Origin: Haliotis asinina
Lineage: Eukaryota > Mollusca > Gastropoda > Lepetellida > Haliotidae
Direction: 5' to 3'
DNA: 64,000 bases
NCBI RefSeq assembly: GCF_037392515.1
Contig: NC_090283.1
Coordinates: forward strand, 15,747,501-15,811,500
A model generated the notes under the pieces. The model was not told where the DNA came from, made no database searches, and was given only the letters and a program-made list of their open reading frames with translations. Every line of letters starts with the position of its first letter. Within the stretch, counting starts at the first letter, position 1. The translations under genes were made by a program, and so were the position numbers. Positions 23,530 to 35,089 of this stretch are shown here, piece after piece.

Positions 23530-23712
23530 CTTGGTTGGTTTCTTTTTAACAAAGACTGCCCACATCAATCTTCCAGCTATGTGGTGGCGGTCTGCAAATA
23601 ATCGAATCTGGACCAGACAATTCAGTCACAAACAGCATGAGCACACATGGGATACAATAACTTGTGTCAGCCTAGTCAAGGAGGCTGACCACCCGATCAC
23701 GATCACCCTTTT
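23530..23712 (-). repeat. Dispersed SINE-like repeat
   Basis: CTTCCAGCTATGTGGTGGCG, TCTGCAAATAATCGAATCTG, GACCAGACAATTCAG, CAGCATGAGCAC and GGCTGACCACCCGATC are all recognisable. Confidence 0.7.
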
Positions 23713-23719
23713 CATGATA

Positions 23720-25500
23720 TATACATGCTCCACATAATTTTCTCATTTCACACGTGTACAAAACGCACAGTTTGGGGGTACCCACACATCAGAACCCTCT
23801 GTGCAAACCAAGTCTTCTTGACAGGCTTCCCAAGAAATCAATATTCATGGCAAAACTAATGGCCTTCTCAATAAAGAAATTACAATGAAATTTTAATTCA
23901 GACTCATTCAGCGTGCTCCAAGTAACACTCAACAAGAAGAAAAGCGAAACTGATGAAAGAAATATTGACGGCAATCAGGATCTATCATGAATGTTTTGTT
24001 CATATGAACCCCTGCCCATGTCGTGTTTGTCAACGATCATGACGGAAAGCACTCAAAGCGTCTGTTAGGCTCTCATAAATGTACGTCAAGCATACCTATT
24101 AAATATAAAACAAAACCAAAACGCCCAAAGAACTTGAACATCTCTCATAAATCCAAACATTTGACAGGTCGATAACCAAATTACAAACATATCACACTAA
24201 TTTCAGTTCCTTTCTACATAAAATATAACAAACTAACCAAAAACACAAAAGACAAATGCAACAAAACAGCGACGTCCAAACATGTCCTACTAGACCGCAA
24301 ACGATACCGATATGAAAAAGCAGCTACAATACTCAACCTTAAAAAGACAAAAATAAATCCACATCAAATATCAACTTCGCCATTTAGCTCTTTCGCTATC
24401 CGATCCTATTAACAACCTGAGAGATGTATTTTGCTGATATTTCGATACGTTCATGGACGGCTAACATTGTAATCACTCACATTGATTCTTTGGTCCAACT
24501 CCATAATATTATTATTGCATCGAAAATGAATAAGTTCATTGTTATACCCATGGACCGTGTCTATCTCGGAACTATGCTCATTAGACAAGGTGTTCCTATC
24601 AATAAATAAAGTAAAATAGACATAAAAAGTACAACCCTACTGTGATATTACTTATAATTAACGGGACACAGTGAAAGATATTAAGCTATCGAAAGAGTCT
24701 GAATCCAATTGCAACGGATATATAAGTTTTTTTACAATTCAATTCAATATTAGCAATACCATCAATTACAAAGATTGATACACCAACAATCAGGCCTGAC
24801 AGTCAGCCAGACACGCAGTCAGCTAAGTAGACGGGTTGTGTTAAATAAATAAGTGGGAGTTCATAATCAACAGTAGAGGAAACAATAAAGAACTATTTCT
24901 GTTCAGTTGAATGTGTTCGTTAGACAGTTCCCATTACTGTTGATTTTTCCTTGGCTTGTTGTTTAACGTTGCCCTCGGCAGTATTCCAGCTACATCTACA
25001 GATACAGGGAAAGTTGCCTAAACCGGCACTCAGGACTGAAGAAATAGTCCGGTTTGGATTGAATAACTGATGATATATGTACAAGTCAGGCTTAGGAGTG
25101 AGACTTTAGATTGGTGTTGACAACTTGGATTGGAAAGATGCCAGTTGGGACAGCTTCCACTGTAGTATATTTGTGTCACAGGCGTGACAAGCATTACGTT
25201 GGTTTCATCCTTGAAAAAGTGTGTTTTTTCTCACAAATGACAGCGTTAATGGTGTGTTTGGCGATTGTTCTTGTGCTGTAGAAAATAAATTTCAACAATT
25301 CTGAAACAGTTTCATACATATAAAATGACATGGGCCGCCTTCGTTTAGCCTTGACCATATGTTCTTGTTTTTCCTAATAAGTTTGTAAGGTTTAATTGGA
25401 CACAACAGCGAGCTTTTTTGTTTTCTCGACAACGGCAATTTTTTTCGTAAAGTCTTTCTGCCCATAAAACCCTTGTGGATACCAGCAACTATTCACACAC
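23720..25500. other. Unassigned AT-rich stretch
   Basis: No coding signal recognised. A short end piece of the SINE-like repeat (TTGTTTAACGTTGCCCTCGG, CAGTATTCCAGCTACAT) is at 24955-25010. Confidence 0.25.
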
Positions 25501-25525
25501 ATTACACATCTAATATAAAATTGGT

Positions 25526-25748
25526 ACTGTAAGTCCTCATGGTCCCTAGTGTGGTGATCTACCTTCTGTTGTTGGCGATATAATGCCCACTTTTTTATAT
25601 TGTACTGTCTTCTTTAATTATAGTGCCTTAGTTTTACATGCTAGTTTAATGTTCTTATCTTTGATATTCTAGTGTAATACTGCCCATCGTCAGCAGGTTA
25701 ACAATGTCTTTTTTTATAATTTTTATTGTATGACTTGTTTTCGTCTTT
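25526..25748 (+). mobile_element. I/Nimb-type LINE 3' tail, cut off on both sides
   Basis: Very close to 18178-18415 (TGGTGATCTACCTTCTGTTG, ACTGCCCATCGTCAGCAGGT), closer than to LINE copies A or B, so it is a paralog of the tail in gene 2's intron. It stops at 25748, where foreign sequence begins. Confidence 0.65.
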
Positions 25749-27060
25749 ATGTAGCAGTGATATTTTCATGTTTTGCATAAATCAGTTTGGTTTGTTTGCT
25801 GTGAACTATTTTATAACTATCATATATAAATTGCTGTTACAGTGTTTTATTCTTTACAAGGAAAATAGGAATAAAAATATTACTAAAAGGTCATTAAAAA
25901 TATTGAAGGTTGGTGGTAGTGTTCTAAAGTTTGTAGTTTTATGCATATGTCAATCATATTGACATTTAGTACAGTATGGCAATTATTCCAGATGCATTTT
26001 ATTCATCTGAAACGTTTCTATTGCATTTGTGGTGCTGGATCAAGAGTATTGTCTCACTTTGGAATATTGTGTATCACATGACCCTAATTTATAGTTCCTA
26101 ATTGGGTAATTTAAAAATTACCATAATTCCTATGCACCAATCTGGGTACTAACAATACTTCAATATAGCACAGTACAACAACAAGGAACAAGGTCCCCCA
26201 GGCATACAGCTGTAGTTTTCATCAGACAGGTCAGTTTGACACTTTAACATGATGCCAAGTTCACGTTCATTGGATTTTTTAACTTCATTAAATTAATTAC
26301 ATTATAAATGTTATTTGGTAATTTGTTACATATGGTAATGTTGTAAACTAGACAAAGTTGATAACTTATGTTTAAGCCCAAAGTTCATTTTGTATTGTAT
26401 TATAGCTCTGGTGTAAAATCAAACAGTATTGCAAGTTATTGTTCCACTTTTTTACAACCATGGTTCACGGTTGTCTAGATGTATATATGTGCAATAGGTT
26501 TATTGTTTGTTTTGTGAGTGGAGAGCAGAGGTATGAGAGATGAAAGCGTTTTCATATTTCTGAATGATAGGTATCTGCTTCCATTGTCCTCAGCTTTCCC
26601 TGTGTTTATGCATGCAATGACTTTCATTGCATTGTGTGAATGGAGATCATCAGTGGTGGTGAGTGTGTTGTCACAATGACGAATGATGTTTGCACTTGGC
26701 AGGTCACATGTGAACACATGATCCATATTATCAAGATCACATACTAGACTCTATTCCACAAATGGGTAAGATGTATTCTCATTTGTCCTTATATGTCTAT
26801 TTTTTTATGTACAGCTTTCTAGTATCTACGAAGGGTTACCAAATATTTATCTGGCTGTATGGAATATGGAACTAAATGGTGATAAAATGTATTCCAATGT
26901 GAGAGTTGATATTCATGAGGAAATATTGACGGATGGATGATTAACTTGGAGATTTGGATTGGATTGTGACTGTTCACAAAGCGATAAGTAACACGCCATA
27001 TTGAACACTGACTGACTTTGTGTAGTGAGACTGATACACGCCGCTGTTGACTATTCATAT
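25749..27060. other. Unassigned stretch before the CR1-like LINE ORF1
   Basis: No ORF or repeat recognised. It may be the long 5' UTR of the LINE that follows, or separate inserted DNA. Confidence 0.25.
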
Positions 27061-27250
27061 ATATTTCCATTTAACTACTTATCGTCAACAACCCACTATC
27101 ATCAACCAGTGAATGTCGAAATCATCATTTTCAACGAAACTTTGACGTAGCTCCCCCGACTCTCCAACGCTAGCTGACTTAGTTAAAAAGCGTACAAGAT
27201 CCTTCTCGGACAGCTCAGTGTTCCTTCTTTCAAGTCCAGAAATATCCACA

Positions 27251-28036
27251 ATGTCTAGTGATATCACTTTGCAAATTGATGAGGCACTCAAAAACCCTTC
27301 AGTGATTGATACACTTTGTCAGAACCTTGTCAGTACGATGGTGCCCCAAATCAGTGAAATCTTGGATAAGAAATTAACCGCTTTCAACGAAAAGATTAAA
27401 AAGAATGAAAGTGACATCAAAGTTCTTCATGAACAAGTAACTAATTTGACCGAAAGATTAAATATTAAGGACAAACAGGTCGATGAACTCTACCAATATG
27501 GCCGACGTAACAACATCAGAGTGTATGGTATTCCTGAAGAGCGCAACGAGACAACTGACCAACTCATTCTTAATCTATGCACTCAAATGGGGGTGCAGCT
27601 GAAACTGGAGGATTTAGATCGTACACATAGAACGGGCGACCCCGCAAAGTATAGCGCAGGAAAACCCAGGCCAATACTGGTGAAGTTTGTGTCTTGTCGG
27701 TCCAAATGGGCTGTTATGTCAAATCTATCCAAACTAAAACCTCAACCCAATGTATTCATCAACGATGATCTGACGAAGGAGAGAGCTCGTCTCTCAGCGG
27801 AGGCTCGCCAGCTGGTGACGCGTAAACGTCTGGCAGGGACATGGGCCAGAGATGGAATAGTATATGCCAAGAAGCTTGATGGCTCGATTCACTTGATCAA
27901 AACCCGTCATCAGTTCACTAAGCTGACTGAATCCTTAATACTCAGGATGCGCTTCAAACTATTCCAAGGTCCACGTACACTGACGCTGACGATAGCGATA
28001 ACTGACCAGTGTCGTCTGGAGTGGCTATACGAGTGA
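27251..28036 (+). CDS. CR1/L1-type LINE ORF1 protein (coiled coil + RRM-like)
   Basis: Open for 261 codons from ATG 27251. Residues about 45-85 are heptad-like (coiled coil). ELYQYGRRNNIRVYGIPEER, DRTHRTGDP and PRPILVKFVSCRSKWAVM follow, then NDDLTKERARLSAEARQLV, the order seen in LINE ORF1 (Transposase_22-like) proteins that bind RNA. The upstream in-frame region to 27218 has no ATG. The C-terminal tail after about residue 225 looks unlike the family and may be a frame change. It is followed by the damaged ORF2 from 28905. Confidence 0.7.
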   Translation: MSSDITLQIDEALKNPSVIDTLCQNLVSTMVPQISEILDKKLTAFNEKIKKNESDIKVLHEQVTNLTERLNIKDKQVDELYQYGRRNNIRVYGIPEERNETTDQLILNLCTQMGVQLKLEDLDRTHRTGDPAKYSAGKPRPILVKFVSCRSKWAVMSNLSKLKPQPNVFINDDLTKERARLSAEARQLVTRKRLAGTWARDGIVYAKKLDGSIHLIKTRHQFTKLTESLILRMRFKLFQGPRTLTLTIAITDQCRLEWLYE

Positions 28037-28900
28037 AATCACAAATTTCATGAATGTTGAATATCGAATCGTTATAGTGTAACTACGTGTTGTGTGACTA
28101 CCTAAACTGAACACCATTTGCCTAAACAACATTAAATATTTAAGGAAAATAGTTGTTGATGGCCATACCTAAATGCAATGAAGTGCCGATAACACCAGTT
28201 GCACTATAAGATACATAAACATTGTCTCTCAGTGACTTACCTTTCATATGTATTCCAAATGAACAATTGTTCCTCTTCAAATTCATGGCAAATCTGTTCA
28301 ACTGGTTATTTTATTCTTCACAAAGCCACACAAATCCAGATAATGGATGTTTCCCTACCACAAGCACCTGTCAGCTATTCTCTCAGTCTGATTCTATATG
28401 TCACTGCCATTTACTTTACACTTCTCTCATTTATATTTTTCATACCTTTATTTTATATTTACACCACTTATGGTCTCCATTACCCACCTGTATGTGTTAT
28501 GTTATATGTTTCCATGTCATGTTCTACCTTTTCCCACGTTGTATCTCCAATGTTCAGTCATATTTTAAGAAGATGTGTATGACCCTGTTATAACACAGTC
28601 CGTTTTATTTCCACGAATGATATGCAGTTTTTCACCTGATTATTTGATGTATTTTGCCTTTTAACCGCCCCCTGTACAAATGATTTTCTTACGTATCAAA
28701 CAATGTACGATGCCAGTTGATCTAATAACGTACAGACGGACGGTTGGTGTTTTCTATTTGAAACTGCACTCTAATGCTTTGGGAAACTCCTACAATCTGA
28801 AAATGCTATTTTCATCTCTCAGCTTGTATAATCTGTTTTTCTCAATTTAAATGATCATTTTACTTTTATGCTGCGGGGATATTCTCCCAAACCCTGGGCA
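28037..28900 (+). other. Spacer between LINE ORF1 and ORF2
   Basis: Pyrimidine-rich, with two overlapping short frames (28199-28582, 28222-28593) lacking known motifs. Unusually long for a CR1-type inter-ORF spacer, so it may contain an insertion. Confidence 0.3.
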
Positions 28901-28904
28901 AATA

Positions 28905-31900
28905 AGTAGAGATCTGAAAATTGTCCATATAAATGTTTGTAGTCTAAGAGAAAAACGTGACTGAATTGAAAGTGGATTAAACGATTATGGCGCTATTTGT
29001 ATTTCAGGTAGTTGGTTAAATGATTCAACAAAAAGTTCTTATTTGGAAATTCCAGGATTACAGTTACCTTTCAGAAAAAATAGGGCAACAAGGGGTGTTG
29101 GAGCAGCAGTATGTAAAGAAACAGCCATATGCAACATGTTTAGACTATCTAAGTCCACCCAGTCTTGAGGCGATATGGATTCAGATTAAACTAAAAAAGA
29201 TTTTCTGTTGGGGACTTTTTATAGATCAGACGAAAGTGAGGAATACTGGAATCTAGTTTGTCCGTCAATTGGAAACGCTATTGACATGAATATGGATAGC
29301 ATTGTTGTTGGTGATTTCAATATCGATACATTGAACACAGTTAGTGAGAAAGTAAGTGATATCGAACAAATGGATGGTATGAAACAGCTTATCACAGAAC
29401 CTACTAGGATTACTCAAACATCTTGTACACTAATTGATTTAATCTTTATAACAAATTCTGATTCTATTTTGAACTCGGGTGTACTTGATCCTGTTTGCAG
29501 TGACCATTGTCCAGTTTTCGTTACTATCCGTGATGCAATGCTGAGTCAATGTTGTTTTGAAAGAAAAATATACTATTTAGTCTTAGCTGACATTGATGGT
29601 TTGAATATACGTTTTCAAAATACAGACTGGTTAAACCTCCTTTCAAATGAAATCAACATTGCAACTGAGTTAGTAATGGAAAATATCGTTCATCTTTGTG
29701 ACACCTTTATTCCAAATAAGGTTGTAACTATAAGATCGCACGACTCACCATGGATGAATAATTCCACTCGCAGACTAATAAGGCAAAGAAATCGCCAACA
29801 CAAAATGGCCAAACGTAGAAATGAAGATAATGATTGGGCAAAATTTAGGAAAGTTAGAAATAAGGGGACATCAGCAATAAGTAAAACTAAACTTGATGAC
29901 AAATTAAATAACAATAATAATTTAAGATTATGGTGGAAATTAGTTAACAATTACCTGAAAAAGAGAAGTAATAACAATAGAGACAATTTTCGCCCTCTGC
30001 ATCACAATGGTGTCATTTATGAAGATGCAAATGAGATAGCAAACATATTTAGTGATTTTTGTATTGATCAAGCCAAAATTGACTTCCCAGACAAACAACT
30101 ACCAGATAAAAAATACAGAAATGAAAATTCATTGAGTGAAATTGATTTGAATCGAAATGAAGTTAAAGATATTCTTTTATCAGTTGACATAAACAAGGCA
30201 AGTGGCAAGTTTATTAAGTTGACTGCAGAATCACTTTCTATGCCCCTCACCTACATATTTAATAAGTCATTGCATGAATGTATTTTTCCTATTATATGGA
30301 AAGAAGCGTCAGTATTTCCGTTGCATAAGAAGGGTAGTGTAAATGAATGTAAAAAATTACAGGCCCGTTGCATTATTGGGAAGGTATTTGAAAACTGTGT
30401 ATTCAAATATGTTTTCAATTTTCGTCAGGACATAATGTCTTAACAAATTTGCAGTCCGGATTTATACGGGGACATTGTGCTGCTTATCAACTTACATATC
30501 TATATGACTTTAAAGCAAATGCTTTAGATCATGGAAAAGTAGTAGTCGCCGTTTTCTGTGACATTAGTAAAGCTTTTGACAAAGTATGGCACATGGGTAT
30601 ACTGTTTAAATTAGAGGCCTATGGAATACGTGGCAGTTTAAATGAATGGTTTCACAGTTATCTTAGAGACTCGTAACTAAGCTTAGAGTACAAAGAGTAG
30701 TCATAGATGGCCGACTTAAAACAAACATCGACAGGGGTCCCCCAGGGATCAGTCTTAGGGCCATTACCGTTCTTAGTGTATATAAATGATATTGTAGATG
30801 GCATCAATAGCAACATTCGACTCTTTGCTGATGACACTTCAGTATATGTAATTGTAGAGGATCCAGACAAAGCAACAAGGATTTTGAATAATGACTTAAA
30901 TCGTATTTCTGCCTGGGCCGATATGTGGCAAGTAAATTTTAATCCAACAAACACTGAAACGATTTTGTTCTCTCACAAAGTAAATCCCTCTGTATGTTCA
31001 CCCATCGAAATGAAAGGAACTCAAGTAAATGAAGTATATTTCCATAAACATTTAGGTATTTATCTTCAAAAAGATTGTCATTGGAAAAAACAAATTGAAG
31101 AGATAGTAAAAGTTGTAAGTCCTATGGTAAACTGTTTAAGAAGCTTTAAATATATATTAACTAGACATACATTAGAATGTATGTATACTTATTACATACT
31201 TCCACACTTCTATTATTGTTGCCACATATGGGACCACCATACAACAGAACAATCTATTATTTTAGAACATTTACAATTAGACGCTCTAAGAACGATTTGC
31301 GGAGCCGTGAGAGGAACCAGTCATGAAAACATCTACAATGAGACAAACTTCGTACCATTAGTTAAGCGTAGAGAAATCAAGAAACGTACTTTATTCTTCA
31401 AAATTAATAATAATCCTACTCAAGCCTACTTATAAGATCTAATTCCAGAAAATGTTTCAGTTTTAAGTTCCTACAATCTGAGAAATACTGATAGTATTCG
31501 CACAGTTCGTTGCCACGCAAAGTCGTATGCTCGGTCCTTTTTACCAAACACCATACTCTTATGGAACAATTTACCACTTGAAATAATTAACTCAGAATCA
31601 GTAAATTCATTCAATAAACGACAGACCAAATAAAGACATGTTCTCTTTGACCAAAACTTTGGATCTAGATTTTGTCAAATAATTCATGCTCGTCTCAGAT
31701 TGGGGTGTAGTGACTTGAACGCTCATCGCTTTGATAGACATGTTTCAGATAATCCAAATTGTGCATGTGGTATCCATGGGAAGACTCTCTCCACTACTTC
31801 TTTTCCTGCCCTTATTATGACTCAATAAGATCAAATCAAATTTTCTACACTTATAGCTTTGACTTAAATTCAGTTCTTCAAGGTAATCAAACTTCAAGCA

Positions 31901-31974
31901 ACAGAATTAATCAACTTATTCTTGCCTCTGTTCATAAATACATACTGCTTTCAAATAGGTTTAAATTCTTCTAG
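28905..31974 (+). pseudogene. CR1-like LINE ORF2 (endonuclease + reverse transcriptase), broken
   Basis: Starts with LKIVHINVCSLREK (endonuclease N-terminus). VVGDFNID and CSDHCPVF give the EEP endonuclease catalytic motifs. The RT motifs are FCDISKAFDKVW, GVPQGSVLGPLPFLVYINDI and LFADDTSVYV. The C-terminus has ARLRLGCSDLNAHRF and DSLHYFFSCPYY, typical of CR1-like elements. Frames change near 29.2, 30.45, 30.7, 31.44 and 31.75 kb, so it is inactive. The longest open piece is 29208-30443. The RT catalytic FADD is intact. Confidence 0.75.
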
Positions 31975-31979
31975 ACTAC

Positions 31980-32238
31980 AATTACTATGAACCCCTTTAA
32001 TGCAACTTGTGTAGACGTATTTCCCGAATGTTAATGATCTAATGCCTTTGCGGAAATAACTGTTTCTTTTGCTTTTTATTTTCTGAAATAATTCATTGCC
32101 TCTGTACAGTGTACATTTTTGATTGCATTATATTATAGTTGATGGAGAGGCACTTACATAAGCCATTGGCTTGTTGTGTTAATCCATATTCATGTTATCT
32201 ATGTTCATGAAAAAAAATATGTTTACAAAAAAAAAAGA
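31980..32238 (+). mobile_element. 3' UTR and A-rich end of the CR1-like LINE
   Basis: Non-coding, ending in A-rich runs (AAAAAAAATATG, then AAAAAAAAAAGAAA). At 32239 the sequence resumes homology with 18570 and 62890, so this is the right junction of the insertion. Confidence 0.5.
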
Positions 32239-32957
32239 AATCTCTCACAGAACAAGGTACGGTTAATCCAGGACTGCATGTAAGTGTAATAATTGTGGAT
32301 AGTGTTCTGAAAGAACTCTTTAAGCATTTCTCAAAAAAAAACTGGACGGAAGGTACACATTAAAGAAAAGCTTGTTTAAATGAGAATGTTTCTAACCGGT
32401 CTTGAATGAACTTGGAGAAGCGATATTGCGAAGTTCACTTGGGAGAGCATTCCAAACTGAGGACACACTGTATTTGAAAAAAAACATGCTGTCATGCTGA
32501 CTTTAAGTTGTACTTTGGGATTTTTAACAGTCTTTCGCTGGAAGAGCGAAAAGTTCTTAGAGGCTTGTAAGAAGAGAGCTCTCTGGACAGGTATGGCGGT
32601 AGTGAACCATCCAAATGGCTAAAGACAAGTTATGCAATCTTGTATTTGTACCGGTGCGTGACAGGCAGCCAATGTAGATGCTGCAGCAAGGAAGTCACAT
32701 GGTTGTACTTTCGTCTCTTCATCACAAGCTGCACCGTGCATGGCTTTAAATTCTGACACTACTGTATATTTGTATGCATACGTGTGTAAGTGCTACACAC
32801 CAAGCAGTTAGTCAGATGTATCAGAAACATCAGTCACACTAGTTTGCAATACAATACTTACTATGTCCAACAGCCAGTTTTGTGAGTCATTTTATATATG
32901 TGAATTTACTGATTCGTTTACTACAAAAGTTTATGGCACCTTAAAGCTCTTACCTCA
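32239..32957. repeat. Middle-unit remnant of the gene duplication (includes a CR1/L2 fragment, -)
   Basis: 32239-32400 matches 18570-18720, and 32747-32957 matches 19358-19590 (TATTTGTATGCATACGTGTG, CCAAGCAGTTAGTC). On -, 32740-32380 reads SSVWNALPSELRNI-type C-terminal LINE sequence. 32958-33399 holds nothing I recognise. Confidence 0.6.
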
Positions 32958-34043
32958 TTAACTCAGACAGCCACTTCACTGCCTGGCTTGCTGTGGCGAG
33001 ACTAATTAGGGCTATTCACGCCTGATGTCCCTGGCAGGTTTCGGAGATTACAGGAAACTGTCTCGTCATACGAGCAAGTCCCGATTGTTTAATTGTTTAA
33101 TTGCGTTATAAAGATATATGTTGAAAGAAAGCAGGTATGAATGCATATCGCATATGTAACGTTTCACGTAATTTTATTGCACTTCCTCTTGTAGACTTTT
33201 GGTGGCGTGTATATGTTCTTATCATATGTATGTATTCTTTGTATGCAAGACATGACTCAGAGACATACTTAAACAAATTGTCCCTCTCATATTGTGTGAG
33301 GTTAAATTGTACAAATCCTCTGTGTCAATGGCAGTAAAGAATTTACTTACATGCTTAATAATCTTCTATGAAAGAAGCATTTTCGCTCATTCGTTGCTGG
33401 CACCCGTGAAGAGCCACCTCCACGTGGTGGGTGCTCTTCTCACGTGTGGACCCGGGGCAGAATGTGTCCACAGCACCCCATTGCTGGTCGTAAGAGGCGA
33501 CTAAATTGGGCAACCTGTTTGCCGTGGGTTGCACCCCTGTGTCGGTGGAGGAGGGGATCCTGGTGGTTGAGGCCATGGGAGCAATGAATAGCGTTACTGT
33601 GCCCAACACGCCACTTTGGCCCTAACTTCACCTAGACGGGTGGTAGAATTGGCCCGATTCTATCAATCGGCTGGTCACGCCGAGCCCTGTGGTATGTAAT
33701 TTTGTTATATCTTGACTCGGTACCTTCATTCTGAATACTCAGAACGGTCATGAATTTGTTTTATGTTCTTGCCTAGAGCTTATTCCCAGAAGGCGGTGGC
33801 TCATGGGCCAATCTGGTTGATCCTTTGGATTAACTGGAGTATATCATTTCTGTAACCCTTTGGTGTCAGTTTGCTGGAACTCCGCTTACACATGACATCG
33901 CCCTTGTAGGCGCTCCATGGTGGGCAGGGAACAGATTTGATGAACCATTCTACTATTCATTATGAGTAAGCAAAATTAAAAAAAACCCAAAACGGCAACT
34001 TTCAGAATCTGATTCTGAGCTTGACTCTGATGAAGATGACGTT

Positions 34044-35085
34044 GTGACGAAATTGTTATATTCTGAGAGGGATACTTGGCCACGCTATTCCCTATTTCTG
34101 TTAGAAAAGGGCCTACAAGGTAAAGCTGGTGAGTTGAAGAATGTTTCCAAATTACGGTCTGGGGGTCTTCTGGTTGAATGTGTCAGGAAGTCACAGGCCA
34201 TTAATCTCATGACGTCAACCAAACTAGCTGACATTCCAATTACATGTTCAGCACACAAGACACTTAACTTTTCCAAAGGACTAATCCGTGACAGAGACCG
34301 AATTCTCGCTGACATTTCTGTTGAAGACATTGTCTCTCAACTCAGAAGTCAAGGTGTCATTGAGGCAAAAAGATTCACATACCATAAAGATGACCGTGTA
34401 TTCCAGTCGAATACATATCTTTTGACTTTTGACACCCCAGTTTAAGGTTGGATGTTTCTCCATGACTATAGATCTCTTTATCCCACGCACTACTCGTTGT
34501 TTTAACTGTCAGAAGTTCGGCCATGGGCAAAATTCTTGTAGGAATAAGCTAGCTTGCTTTAGATGCGGAGAACCTGACCATGATGGGAAAACATGTACCA
34601 ACACCATCAAGTGTTTAAATTGCAAAGGAGACCATATGGCATCTTCTAAAGACTGTCCTCTTTGGAAATATGAGGCCACTGTGCAAACATTAAAAAGTGA
34701 AAAACGACTGAGTTACTCTGATGCCAGAACACAAGCCAGACTTCTTGCACCTGTTTCAGAAAGTCCATCATATGCTTCAGTAGCTAAAAAGGTCACAGTG
34801 TCTATACCCTGTCAGACAGATCTTTCCTGGGTACATTCCGACCATCCCAAATCCCTTTCAGATCAATTACAAAATACCGTAAGTTCTAAACCGGTCACAG
34901 ATCCATCACCAAAACAGAAAGGAACATCTTCTACACAGACAGACTCAAATCAAATCAAATCGTCCAAATCTACCAAAGTGGATACAAAGACAAAACATAT
35001 TCAGTCTGACAGATTGCCAAAAGCACTAAAAGATACAGTGCAATTTCATAATACATATAGATTGCTCATGAAGTACAGTTGTTAG
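34044..35085 (+). pseudogene. LINE copy A ORF1 (CCHC zinc-knuckle, gag-like)
   Basis: Reads in one frame to 34445 (…SNTYLLTFDTP) and in another from about 34430 (FKVGCFSMTIDLFIPRTTRC). Three CCHC knuckles follow: CFNCQKFGHGQNSC, CFRCGEPDHDGKTC, CLNCKGDHMASSKDC. ORF1 proteins of this group coat the element RNA. One frameshift near 34440; the first ATG region upstream (33962) meets an early stop. Confidence 0.75.
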
Positions 35086-35089
35086 TGCA

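Noticed and set aside
28199-28593. Hydrophobic small proteins between LINE ORF1 and ORF2
   Set aside because: Two overlapping frames in a pyrimidine-rich spacer; hydrophobicity follows from T-rich codons.
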